Source: DAHVFK01 sp035310985 (GTDB lineage Bacteria; Pseudomonadota; Gammaproteobacteria; Burkholderiales; SG8-39). From it: a stretch of 55,126 nt of DNA. The translations under genes were made by a program, and so were the position numbers. The notes beneath the pieces are model-generated. The model searched no databases and had not been told where the DNA came from. It worked only from the letters and a program-made list of their open reading frames with translations. This document shows, piece by piece, positions 7,262 through 14,911 of the stretch (positions within the stretch are counted from its first letter, which is position 1; the number at the start of each line of letters is the position of its first letter). The stretch is from positions 1 to 55,126 of the forward strand of contig DATGDH010000064.1 in the NCBI GenBank assembly GCA_035310985.1, in the 5' to 3' direction.

Positions 7262-8373
7262 TACCAGGCGCGCCTGAGCGAGAAGGCCTCCACCGGCTGC
7301 GCGAAGCCTTTCAGCGCGCGCCCGCCGATCGGCGTCGTTTCCAGCGCGCCGTCGATGCTCGCCATGGTCTTGCGGTCGAGCAGCACCTGGCCGCCCTCTG
7401 CCTCGCCGCACAGGCGCGCCGCGAGGTTGGTGACGCGGCCGATCGCCGCGTAGTCCCAGCGCCCCTCGAAGCCGATCGCGCCGAGCGTGGCGTAGCCCTG
7501 CGCGATGCCCACGCCGAGCCCCAGCGCGTGGCCGCGCTTCTTCCACATCGCGGCGATCGGCTCGAACGCCGCCTGCATCTCGAGCGCGAGGCGCGCCGCA
7601 CGCTCCGCCGGCCGCTCGATGGGCACCGGGTCGTTGAAGAACACCATTACGCCGTCGCCGGCGAAGCGCTCGAGCGTGCCGCCGTGCGCGAGAACCAGCC
7701 GGCCGAGCTCGGCGTGGTAGGCGTGCAGCAGCTCCATCACCTCCTCGGGCGCGGCGTCCTCGGTGAAGGCGGTGAAACCGCGCAGGTCGAAGAACGCCAC
7801 GGTGATCTCGCGCCGGTGCGTCTTGAGCAGCTCCTCTCCGCCGCCGGCGACGATCGCCTCGGCGAGCTGCGGCGAAAAGAAGCTCTTCAGCCGTCCCAGG
7901 CGGCCGATTTGCGCCATCTGCTCGCGCACGCGCGCCTCGAGGCCTGCATTCCACTCGGCGAGCTGCGCGGCCTGGCGCCTCACCTCGTCCTGCAGCGACT
8001 TCACGCGCAGGAGCGACTTGACGCGCGCGAAAAGCTCGGGCTGATTGATCGGCTTGGAGAGGAAGTCGTCGGCCCCCGCCTCGATGCCCTTGACGCGCTC
8101 GGCGTGCGGATCGAGCGAGGTGACCAGCACCACCGGCAGCAGCGCCGTCGCCGGGTCCGCACGCAGCTTGCGGCACACGTCGTAGCCCGACAGCCCCGGC
8201 ATCATGACGTCGAGCAGCACCAGGTCCGGGCGCCACGAGGCGACCTGGGCGAGCGCCTGCTCGCCGTTCGCCGCCGTCGCCACGGCGTAGCCCTTCACCG
8301 CGAGCAGATCGCCGAGCAGCTTGATGTTGGCCGGCGTGTCGTCGACCACCAGGATTCTGGCCGGCCCGCTCAT
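7261..8373 (-). CDS. Response regulator with class III adenylate/guanylate cyclase output domain
   Basis: A 370-residue cytoplasmic signalling protein. Residues 1-125 form a receiver domain with acidic residues Asp11/Asp12, phospho-acceptor Asp55 in LVLLDVMMPG and Lys107 in LSKPIN. A helical linker (about 125-160) follows. Residues about 185-365 form a class III cyclase domain with metal ligands Asp196 (FFDLRGF) and Asp240 (FAGDGVM), then WDYAAIGRVTNLAAR with Asn316 and Arg320 as transition-state residues. All essential residues appear present, so it should make a cyclic nucleotide; the base is not certain. It overlaps the receiver gene by ATGA and the hydrolase by one base. Confidence 0.9.
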   Translation of the reverse strand: MSGPARILVVDDTPANIKLLGDLLAVKGYAVATAANGEQALAQVASWRPDLVLLDVMMPGLSGYDVCRKLRADPATALLPVVLVTSLDPHAERVKGIEAGADDFLSKPINQPELFARVKSLLRVKSLQDEVRRQAAQLAEWNAGLEARVREQMAQIGRLGRLKSFFSPQLAEAIVAGGGEELLKTHRREITVAFFDLRGFTAFTEDAAPEEVMELLHAYHAELGRLVLAHGGTLERFAGDGVMVFFNDPVPIERPAERAARLALEMQAAFEPIAAMWKKRGHALGLGVGIAQGYATLGAIGFEGRWDYAAIGRVTNLAARLCGEAEGGQVLLDRKTMASIDGALETTPIGGRALKGFAQPVEAFSLRRAW

Positions 8374-8744
8374 GCGCTCCCCGCGTCCGTCAGGCGCTTC
8401 ACGGTGTCGAGAAACTCCTTCAGGTTGATCGGCTTGCCGAGAAAGGCGCTGAAGCCGGCCTTGTTGATCTGCGTGCGGTCGCTCGGCGTCACCGAGGCCG
8501 TGAGCGCGACTACCGGGATCGCCGCCGTGCGCGCGTCGGCGCGCAGCTGGCGGAAGGCCTCGATGCCGCTGATGCCGGGGAGCTGGATGTCCATCAGCAC
8601 CAGGTCGGGCGACTTCTCCTTCGCGAGCCGCACGCCCTCTTCGCCCGTGACGGCCTCGAGCGTGGCGTAGCCCTTGGCCTGCAGCACGTCGCGCACGAGC
8701 TTCATGTTCTTTTCGTTGTCTTCGACGATCAGGACGGTCTTCAT
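8370..8744 (-). CDS. Single-domain response regulator (CheY/DivK-like)
   Basis: A 124-residue stand-alone receiver. The acidic pair is Glu8/Asp9 in LIVEDNEKN, the phospho-acceptor is Asp52 in LVLMDIQLPG, and the conserved lysine is Lys104 in LGKPIN. The sequence style (VEDN..N..L..D.L...G) is that of DivK-like receivers that shuttle phosphate from a hybrid-type kinase. It overlaps the kinase stop by ATGA upstream and the receiver-cyclase start by ATGA downstream, so the operon codes for a kinase and two receivers in a row. It probably competes for, or relays, phosphate from the kinase. Confidence 0.92.
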   Translation of the reverse strand: MKTVLIVEDNEKNMKLVRDVLQAKGYATLEAVTGEEGVRLAKEKSPDLVLMDIQLPGISGIEAFRQLRADARTAAIPVVALTASVTPSDRTQINKAGFSAFLGKPINLKEFLDTVKRLTDAGSA

Positions 8745-11700
8745 GGTCTCACCGGTAGCGTGAAGGTGAAGGTCGAGCCCTTGCCCGGCTCGCTTTCCAG
8801 GCGGATCGCGCCGCCGTGCAGCTCGACGAAGCGCTTGGCGAGCGCAAGCCCGAGGCCCGTGCCCTCGGCCTTCTTGGTGTAGTCGCGCCCCACCTGCCTG
8901 AACTCCTCGAACACCGTCTGCTGGTCCTCCTTGGCGATGCCGATGCCGGTGTCGGCCACCGAGATCTCCGCCTTGTCGGTGTCGAGCCGGGCGCTCAGCG
9001 CGACGCGCCCGCCGTCGGGCGTGAACTTGACCGCGTTGGAAAGGAGGTTGAGCAGGATCTGCTTGCACTTGCGCTCGTCGGCCTGCACCTCGCCCAGGCG
9101 CGGGTCGACCTCGAGCGAGAGCGCGATGCCGTGGCGCTGCGCACGCTCGCGCACGAGCGTAAGCGCGTTGGCGAGCGCGGCAGGCAGATTGAACTTCGAA
9201 AGCTCGAGCTCCATGCGGCCCGCTTCGATCTTGGACAGGTCGAGCACGTCGTTGATCAGCGCGAGCAGGTGCTTGCCCGAGGAGTGGATGTCGTTCAGGT
9301 AGTCGAGCTGCTTTTCGTTCAGCTCGCCGAACATCTTCTCCTGCAGCACCTCCGAGAAGCCGATGATGGCGTTCAAGGGCGTCCTCAGCTCGTGCGACAT
9401 GTTGGCGAGGAAGTCCGACTTGTGCTGGTTCGCGATCTCCAGCTGGCGGCCCTTCTCCTCGATCTCGTGGAACAGGCGCGAGTTCTGGATCGCGATCACC
9501 GCCTGGTCGGCGAAGGTCTTGAGCAGCGCGATCTCCTTGTCGGTGAACGCGCCCGCGGCCTCGCGCGTCACCATGATGGCGCCGATCCCCCTGCCTTCCC
9601 ACAGCATCGGTGCGATGATGATCGACCTGTAGCCCATCGGGGCCGAATTGCGCCGGATGTATTCCGGTATGCCGTCCGCCTGCACGTCCGGGTAGTGCAG
9701 CACGCGCCGCTCGAGGATCGCCCGGCCGGTGCCCGAGGTCCTGTCCAGGGGAAAAGGCAGCGGCCTCCTGAACTCGCTCTCGCCGGCCCCGCGGAAGGCA
9801 CCCGGGTGCACTGCGCCGTCCTCGCCGACCAGGGTCATGCCGACACTGCGGCCGCCGAACAGGCGCTGGCAGCTCTCCAGGATCTTGTCGAACACCGGCT
9901 TCGTGTCGGCGACCGAGCCGCCGATCACCTCGAGCACCTCGGCCGAGGCCTTCTGCTGCTCGAGCGCTTCCTTGGTCTCGTTGAACAGCCGCACGTTCTC
10001 GATCGCAATCACCGCCTGGTCGGCGAAGGTCCTGAGCAGCGCAAGCTGCTTGTCCGACAGCCGCCCGGGCTCATTGCGCGTGACGCTCAGCGCGCCGATC
10101 GCCTCGTCGCCTCGCATCATCGGCATGATCGTGATCGCGCGGTAGCCGCTCGCGAAGAAGTTCGCCACGCCCGGCCCCCATTCGCTCGGCACCTCGCTGG
10201 CGTCCGGAAGGTCGATGACCCTGCGCTCGAGAATCGCCGCGGCGTGCATGTACTCGCGGGTGAGCGGGAACGGGAAGCGGTCTCTCAAGATCTGCTCGCG
10301 CGACGGATCCGCCACCGCGGCTGCAGCGGCGCGTACGCTACCCCCGTCGGGCAAGGCAAGTACGACCGCTGCGCTAGAGAACAGTTTCAACCCGCTGCGC
10401 ACGATGGCGTCGAACACTGGCTGGGTGTCCGTCGGCGAACTGCTGATGACCTGGAGGATCTCGGAGGTGGCGGTCTGCCGCTCGAGCGCCTCGCGCGTCT
10501 CGTTGAACAGACGCACGTTCTCGATCGCGATCACGGCCTGGTCGGCGAAGGTCTGCAGCAGCGCGATCTGCTTGTCGTCGAAGGCGCCCGGATCGGCGCG
10601 CATGACGACCAGGGCGCCGATCGCCGTGCCTTCGCGCAGCATCGGCGCGGCCGCGATCGCTCGGAACTCGAGCGCGCGGCCGTTGTCGCGCGCGAAGGCG
10701 GGCGTTTCCGGCGACTCGGTGTCGCCGATGTTCACGACGGCGCGGTCGACGATCGCCCGCCCGCTCGCGCTCTCGCGCCCGAGCGGCATGGGGAACTGCA
10801 GGCGCGCCGCTTCGACGCTCGTCCCGCCCCCGATCGCGCCGAGCTGGATGTGCTTGCCGTCCGCGAGCGCGATCGCCACCGTCAGGCCATCAAAGATACG
10901 CAGTCCGCTTTGCACGATCGCATCGAACACCGGCTGAACGTTCGTCGGCGAGCCGCTGATGACCTTGAGGATCTCCGCGGTCGCGGTCTGGCGCTCCAGC
11001 GCCTCGCGCGTCTCGTTGAACAGGCGCACGTTCTCGACCGCGATCACGGCCTGGTCGGCGAAGGTCTGCAGGAGCTCGACCTGCCGCTCGGGCGTCTCGC
11101 CCGGCTCGGACCAGGTCACGATCAGCGCGCCGATCGGGTTGCCCTCGCGCAGCATCGGGATGCCGAGCATGCGCCGCCAGCGCCCGGACACCGCCGAGTG
11201 GTGATCGTAGTGGTCGTCGCTGAGCGCATCGGTCTCCCTGACCACCCGCTTCTCCAGGATCACCCGGCCGCTCATCAAGGACGGGCTCGGCGGCGCGGGA
11301 TAAATGCTCCTGAAGTACTCGAGCGCCTCGGTCGTCCAGTTGTGCGTAGCCGTCATGTGCACCAGCTTGCCGTCGTAGCGGAAAACGGCCGCGATCTGCG
11401 CGTCGGTCAGGCGCACGGCGCTCTTCAGGATCGCGTCGAACACCGGCGCCACGTCGGTGGGCGAGCCCGAGATCACGCGCAGGATTTCGGCCGTCGCGGT
11501 CTGCTTCTCGAGCGCCTCCTTGAGCTGGGCGGTGCCTTCCTCGACCTTGCGCTCCAGCCCCGCGTAGCCGCGTGCCAGCGCGAGCGCGACCAGCGCCGAG
11601 ATCGCGAGGCCCGCCACCAGCAGCGCCACGGTGCGCAGGATCGATGCGTTCAGGGTCGCGTACACCTCCGAAACCGGCTGCTCGACGAACACCTTCCAGC

Positions 11701-12511
11701 CGACCGGGTCGACCTGCGCGTACGCGGTGAGCACCTCGACGCCCTGCGGATTGCGCGCCAGCATCGCCGGCGCCTCGTCGGAGCCGGTGAGCGCCGCCTT
11801 GACCTGGGCAAGCGACGAGAGGTCGGTCCTGCGCAGAACCCGGCCGATGTCCGGGTCGGCGACGAGCACGCCGTTCGCGTCGATGACGTAGGCCTTGCCT
11901 TTGTGCCCCACCTTGATGCGGGTGATCACGTCCCAGATGAACTTCAGGTTCACATCGGCCAGCGTGACGAGGCTGCCCGAGCGCACCGCGATCGTCATGT
12001 ACGGCTCGCTCTGCTTGCGGAAGTACACCGGACCGAACCAGGTCTTGTCCGGCTTCGCCTCGCGGAATGCCGGCTCGCCCGAGCGGTCCTTGCCGGAACC
12101 GATGCGATTGACCTCGAGGCGCGAGACGAACAGCTGCTCGCGCCCGGAGGCGTCGAGCTGGGCGACGTCGGTCACCTCGGGCATCAGCTTCTGCAGCTTG
12201 TCGAACTCGATGCGCCGCTGCGCGGCGCCCTGGGCGCCGAGTTGCGGCAGCGCGGCGTAGCGCAGCTGCTTCTCGATGTCGCGCACGAACTGCTCGATGC
12301 GCGCGGCTGCGGCCACCGCCTTCTCGCGCTGCAGGCTGGCGAGCGCCGCCTTGTTCTCCTGGTAGGAGAAGTACAGCCCGATGGCGCCCGAGGCGAGCAG
12401 CGCCCCGCTCACCAGCAGCATGATCGGGACGAAATACTTGCGGAACAGCCGGCCGCGGCGCGGACCCCCCCCGCCCGGCGGCTCCCCCGCTGTGTTCGGG
12501 CGCGCAGCCAT
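8741..12511 (-). CDS. Membrane sensor histidine kinase with Cache-like sensor and four tandem GAF domains
   Basis: A 1256-residue kinase. Order: membrane helix at about 26-50, an extracytoplasmic Cache-type sensor at about 55-285 (motif GKAYVIDANGVLVADPD), membrane helix at about 292-312, a coiled coil, then four GAF modules at about 347-500, 517-670, 687-843 and 857-1013. The HisKA box follows with His1040 in MSHELRTPLNAIIGFSE, and the ATPase has N-box NLLSNAVKFT, DTGIGI and GTGLGLALAKRF. No receiver domain is fused. The ATG at 12511 is preceded by GGGGGTAGG; a GTG at 12574 is possible. Three nearly identical linkers between GAF modules point to internal duplication. First gene of the signalling operon. 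Confidence 0.92.
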   Translation of the reverse strand: MAARPNTAGEPPGGGGPRRGRLFRKYFVPIMLLVSGALLASGAIGLYFSYQENKAALASLQREKAVAAAARIEQFVRDIEKQLRYAALPQLGAQGAAQRRIEFDKLQKLMPEVTDVAQLDASGREQLFVSRLEVNRIGSGKDRSGEPAFREAKPDKTWFGPVYFRKQSEPYMTIAVRSGSLVTLADVNLKFIWDVITRIKVGHKGKAYVIDANGVLVADPDIGRVLRRTDLSSLAQVKAALTGSDEAPAMLARNPQGVEVLTAYAQVDPVGWKVFVEQPVSEVYATLNASILRTVALLVAGLAISALVALALARGYAGLERKVEEGTAQLKEALEKQTATAEILRVISGSPTDVAPVFDAILKSAVRLTDAQIAAVFRYDGKLVHMTATHNWTTEALEYFRSIYPAPPSPSLMSGRVILEKRVVRETDALSDDHYDHHSAVSGRWRRMLGIPMLREGNPIGALIVTWSEPGETPERQVELLQTFADQAVIAVENVRLFNETREALERQTATAEILKVISGSPTNVQPVFDAIVQSGLRIFDGLTVAIALADGKHIQLGAIGGGTSVEAARLQFPMPLGRESASGRAIVDRAVVNIGDTESPETPAFARDNGRALEFRAIAAAPMLREGTAIGALVVMRADPGAFDDKQIALLQTFADQAVIAIENVRLFNETREALERQTATSEILQVISSSPTDTQPVFDAIVRSGLKLFSSAAVVLALPDGGSVRAAAAAVADPSREQILRDRFPFPLTREYMHAAAILERRVIDLPDASEVPSEWGPGVANFFASGYRAITIMPMMRGDEAIGALSVTRNEPGRLSDKQLALLRTFADQAVIAIENVRLFNETKEALEQQKASAEVLEVIGGSVADTKPVFDKILESCQRLFGGRSVGMTLVGEDGAVHPGAFRGAGESEFRRPLPFPLDRTSGTGRAILERRVLHYPDVQADGIPEYIRRNSAPMGYRSIIIAPMLWEGRGIGAIMVTREAAGAFTDKEIALLKTFADQAVIAIQNSRLFHEIEEKGRQLEIANQHKSDFLANMSHELRTPLNAIIGFSEVLQEKMFGELNEKQLDYLNDIHSSGKHLLALINDVLDLSKIEAGRMELELSKFNLPAALANALTLVRERAQRHGIALSLEVDPRLGEVQADERKCKQILLNLLSNAVKFTPDGGRVALSARLDTDKAEISVADTGIGIAKEDQQTVFEEFRQVGRDYTKKAEGTGLGLALAKRFVELHGGAIRLESEPGKGSTFTFTLPVRP

Positions 12512-12695
12512 TCGCCTACCCCCGGGGCGGATTATGCGCGCCCCGGCCGGAGGACCGAAATGTGAATGCGTCACTTCTTGCCGGCGCCATAGGTCGCTGA
12601 GGCGCAGGCCCGGAGTCTCTACTCTGAGACCAACACGGAACTACACCTGGCTCGGCCGCGACTGAGCCGGCGCAATCGCAAGGAGGAACGCAGCC

Positions 12696-12968
12696 ATGAG
12701 CAAACAACTGATCCTCAAAGCAGCCGTCGCCCTGTTCATCATGCTCGCCGCGAGCGGCGTGGTCGCCGCCTGCGTCGGCGTCGTCAAGGCCCAGCATGCA
12801 GCCCAAACGCCGAGTGCCGACGAAGTTGCGGGGCGCCAACTCGCGGCGCGCGGCGCCTCCGGCGACGATCTCTTCGGCTCTGCGGTCGTCCCCATCGCGA
12901 CCGATCGCACCGACGTGCCCTGGCAGGCGGCGCGCACCGTTGATCCCGACAACGTGCGCTCGTTCTGA
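12696..12968 (+). CDS. Small exported protein of unknown function
   Basis: A 90-residue protein preceded by a strong ribosome binding site (AAGGAGG, 8 bases from the ATG). Residues 5-25 are a hydrophobic export signal; VAAC at 23-26 fits a lipobox, so it may be a lipoprotein, although a plain signal peptide ending near AQHAA is also possible. The mature part is short and polar and has no domain I recognise. It is divergent from the histidine kinase with 184 bases between the two start codons. The 184-base gap contains two weak hairpins but no clear promoter. Confidence 0.65.
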   Translation: MSKQLILKAAVALFIMLAASGVVAACVGVVKAQHAAQTPSADEVAGRQLAARGASGDDLFGSAVVPIATDRTDVPWQAARTVDPDNVRSF

Positions 12969-13057
12969 CCGGGCCCGGCGGTTGGCACGCGCCGGCGACG
13001 CGGAAGTGGCGGCCTCGCCGGCGCCCTTGCGCGCGCGGCGGCGCAGGGCCCACAATC

Positions 13058-13078
13058 GGGCGGACAAAGAGTCCGCCC
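13058..13078 (+). promoter_or_regulatory. 8-bp perfect inverted repeat abutting the crp/fnr-family start codon
   Basis: GGGCGGAC, a five-base loop AAAGA, then GTCCGCCC, directly followed by the ATG at 13079. No separate Shine-Dalgarno lies outside the hairpin, so in mRNA the stem would cover the ribosome landing zone. As DNA it could be an operator. Confidence 0.55.
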
Positions 13079-13714
13079 ATGAAAGCCGCTTCGGTCGAAG
13101 CCCTGCCCGACGCCTTGCTGCAGCAGATCGCGCGGCAGGCGGTGCTGCGCAGCTTCCCCAAGAACGCGATCATCGTCACCGAGGGCGACGAGGGCGACTC
13201 GCTCTACGTGCTCGTTTCGGGCCGAGCCAAGGTGTTCGTGTCCGACGCCGACGGCAAGGAGGTGCAGCTCAACCAGCTCGGACCGGGCGAGTACTTCGGC
13301 GAAGTGACGCTCGACGGCGGCATGCGCTCGGCCTCGGTGATGGCGCTCGAGGACTGCCGCTGCGCGGTGCTGCGGCGCACCGAGATCGCCGGCTTCATGG
13401 CCGAGCACCCCGATTTCGGATTGCACGTGATCCGCAAGCTCGCGCACCGCGTGCGCAGCCTCACCGACAGCGTGCGCGACCTCGCGTTCATCGACGTCTA
13501 CGGACGCGTCGCGCGCCTGCTGCTCGAGCTCGCCCAGGAGGTCGACGGCCGCATGGTGATCGAGGATCGCATGACGCAGAAGGACATCGCCGCGCGCGTC
13601 GGCGCGTCGCGCGAGATGGTGAGCCGGATCTTCTCCGACCTGAGCGAGGGCGGCTACGTGCGCAAGGAGGCCGGGCGCATCGTCGTGCTGCGCAAGCCCC
13701 CGGCGCGCTGGTAG
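13079..13714 (+). CDS. Crp/Fnr family transcriptional regulator
   Basis: A 211-residue regulator. Residues about 10-125 are a cyclic-nucleotide-binding-type beta roll (VTEGDEGDSLYVLVSGRAKV, LGPGEYFGEV), followed by the dimer helix and a C-terminal winged helix (QKDIAARVGASREMVSRIF). The recognition helix reads RE..SR: it has the Arg-Glu-Arg of CRP and also the Glu..Ser-Arg pattern of FNR. There is no N-terminal cysteine cluster, so it is not an iron-sulfur FNR. The effector could be a cyclic nucleotide, which is notable because a cyclase is encoded 5 kb away. The start codon abuts an inverted repeat. It is convergent with the alcohol dehydrogenase. Confidence 0.9.
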   Translation: MKAASVEALPDALLQQIARQAVLRSFPKNAIIVTEGDEGDSLYVLVSGRAKVFVSDADGKEVQLNQLGPGEYFGEVTLDGGMRSASVMALEDCRCAVLRRTEIAGFMAEHPDFGLHVIRKLAHRVRSLTDSVRDLAFIDVYGRVARLLLELAQEVDGRMVIEDRMTQKDIAARVGASREMVSRIFSDLSEGGYVRKEAGRIVVLRKPPARW

Positions 13715-13721
13715 ACCCCGT

Positions 13722-14828
13722 CTAGAACACGATCACGCCGCGCGCGTTCTTGGCCGCCTCGAGGTCGGCGAAGGCCTGTGGCGCCTCGTCGATCGTGTAG
13801 CGCCTGGTGATGAGCTCGTCGAGCTTGAGCTTGCCTTGCATGTACAGGCCGAGCATGCGCGGGAAGTCGACGCGCGGCACGCAGGAGCCGAAGTAGCTGC
13901 CGGTTAGGGTCTTCTCCTCGAAGGGCAGCGTCATGGTGCGCACCGAGGTCGTATCGCCGGGCTTCGCCACCCCGACCACCACCGCCATGCCCCCGCGGCC
14001 GGCCGCCTTGTACGCCGCTGCCGCCAGCTCGCCGCTGCCCACGCATTCGAATGCGTAGTCGGCGCCGCCACCGGTGAGCTTCTTCAGCGCCTTGGTCAGG
14101 TCCTCGCCGGGCTTGGCGAGGAGCACGTCGGTGGCGCCAAACTTCTTCGCCATCTCGAGCTTCGCCTCGAGCGTGTCTATCGCGACGATGCGCTCGGCGC
14201 CGGCGATCGCCGCGCCCTGGATGACGTTCAGCCCCACGCCACCGCAGCCGAACACGGCGACGCTCGCGCCTGGCGTGACGCGCGCGGTGTTGAACACCGC
14301 GCCGACGCCGGTGGTCACCGCGCAGCCGACGAGCGCCGCGCGATCGAGCGGGATCCGCGGATCGATCTTCACCAGGTTGTCGACGTGCACGGTGGCGTAC
14401 TCCGCCATAACCCCGCAGCCCGAGAAGATGTTGAGCGGCTTGCCCTGCGCGTCCTTGGTGCGCAGCGTGCCGTCCGGCAGCGTCGTCAGCGCCTTGCCCT
14501 GCTCGACGCACAGCACCGGCCGCCCGAGCGAGCAGAAGCGGCACTTGCCGCACATGTAGATGAACGAGGACACCACGTGGTCGCCCACCGCCAGGCCCGT
14601 CACACCCTCTCCGACCTCGACCACCTCGCCGGCGGCCTCGTGCCCAAGGATGAGCGGCGGCGGCAGCGCGATCGTGCCGTTGGTCGCCGACAGGTCCGAG
14701 TGGCACACTCCGCAGGCGCCCAGCTTGACCATGACCTCGCCGCGCTTGGGGCTGTCGACGGTTATGCGCTCGACCACCACGGGCTTGTTCAGTTCGCGGC
14801 AAATCACCGCGCGTGCTGCCTGCGCCAT
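13722..14828 (-). CDS. Zinc-dependent alcohol dehydrogenase (class III-like MDR)
   Basis: A 368-residue medium-chain dehydrogenase. Catalytic zinc ligands are visible in ACGVCHSD (Cys42) and GHEAAGEV (His63), and the structural zinc lobe in CGKCRFCSLGRPVLC. The NAD(P) site is VAVFGCGGVGLN. It oxidises an alcohol to an aldehyde or the reverse. It is divergent from an aldehyde dehydrogenase with 83 bases between starts, so an alcohol-to-acid route through both enzymes is a reasonable inference, feeding the acyl-CoA synthetase beyond. Substrate unknown; the glutathione- or NDMA-dependent subgroups are possible relatives. Confidence 0.9.
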   Translation of the reverse strand: MAQAARAVICRELNKPVVVERITVDSPKRGEVMVKLGACGVCHSDLSATNGTIALPPPLILGHEAAGEVVEVGEGVTGLAVGDHVVSSFIYMCGKCRFCSLGRPVLCVEQGKALTTLPDGTLRTKDAQGKPLNIFSGCGVMAEYATVHVDNLVKIDPRIPLDRAALVGCAVTTGVGAVFNTARVTPGASVAVFGCGGVGLNVIQGAAIAGAERIVAIDTLEAKLEMAKKFGATDVLLAKPGEDLTKALKKLTGGGADYAFECVGSGELAAAAYKAAGRGGMAVVVGVAKPGDTTSVRTMTLPFEEKTLTGSYFGSCVPRVDFPRMLGLYMQGKLKLDELITRRYTIDEAPQAFADLEAAKNARGVIVF

Positions 14829-14880
14829 GCCTGTATCTCCGTCGTCTGGTGAGCGAAACAGTATAGCGCGCGCCCTCGGC

Positions 14881-14886
14881 TAGAAT
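14881..14886 (+). promoter_or_regulatory. Candidate -10 element of the aldehyde dehydrogenase gene
   Basis: TAGAAT in the context CGGCTAGAAT, 26 bases before the ATG at 14912. The same ten bases recur at 22035-22044 before another gene. No good -35 is visible. Confidence 0.35.
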
Positions 14887-14911
14887 GGCGCCCTCGATCA
14901 AGGAGGTCCAC

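Noticed and set aside
6219..8236. A frame that would fuse the epoxide hydrolase to a further 324 residues upstream
   Set aside because: The upstream part is the receiver-cyclase gene read out of frame. The hydrolase begins at 7261, sharing one base with the cyclase stop.
9480..11080. Regularly spaced similar DNA segments that could look like a repeat array
   Set aside because: They are the inter-GAF linkers of one protein, about 500 bases apart, not short spacers as in CRISPR.
8816..12565. A 1249-codon open frame on the plus strand, antisense to the histidine kinase
   Set aside because: Its product is Arg/Leu/His/Asp-rich with no domain. The kinase on the other strand has a full set of motifs. 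Long antisense frames are expected in GC-rich DNA.
13079..13714. An oxygen-sensing FNR with an iron-sulfur cluster
   Set aside because: There is no N-terminal cysteine motif. The only cysteine is in the ALEDCRCAVL segment, which does not form the FNR cluster pattern.
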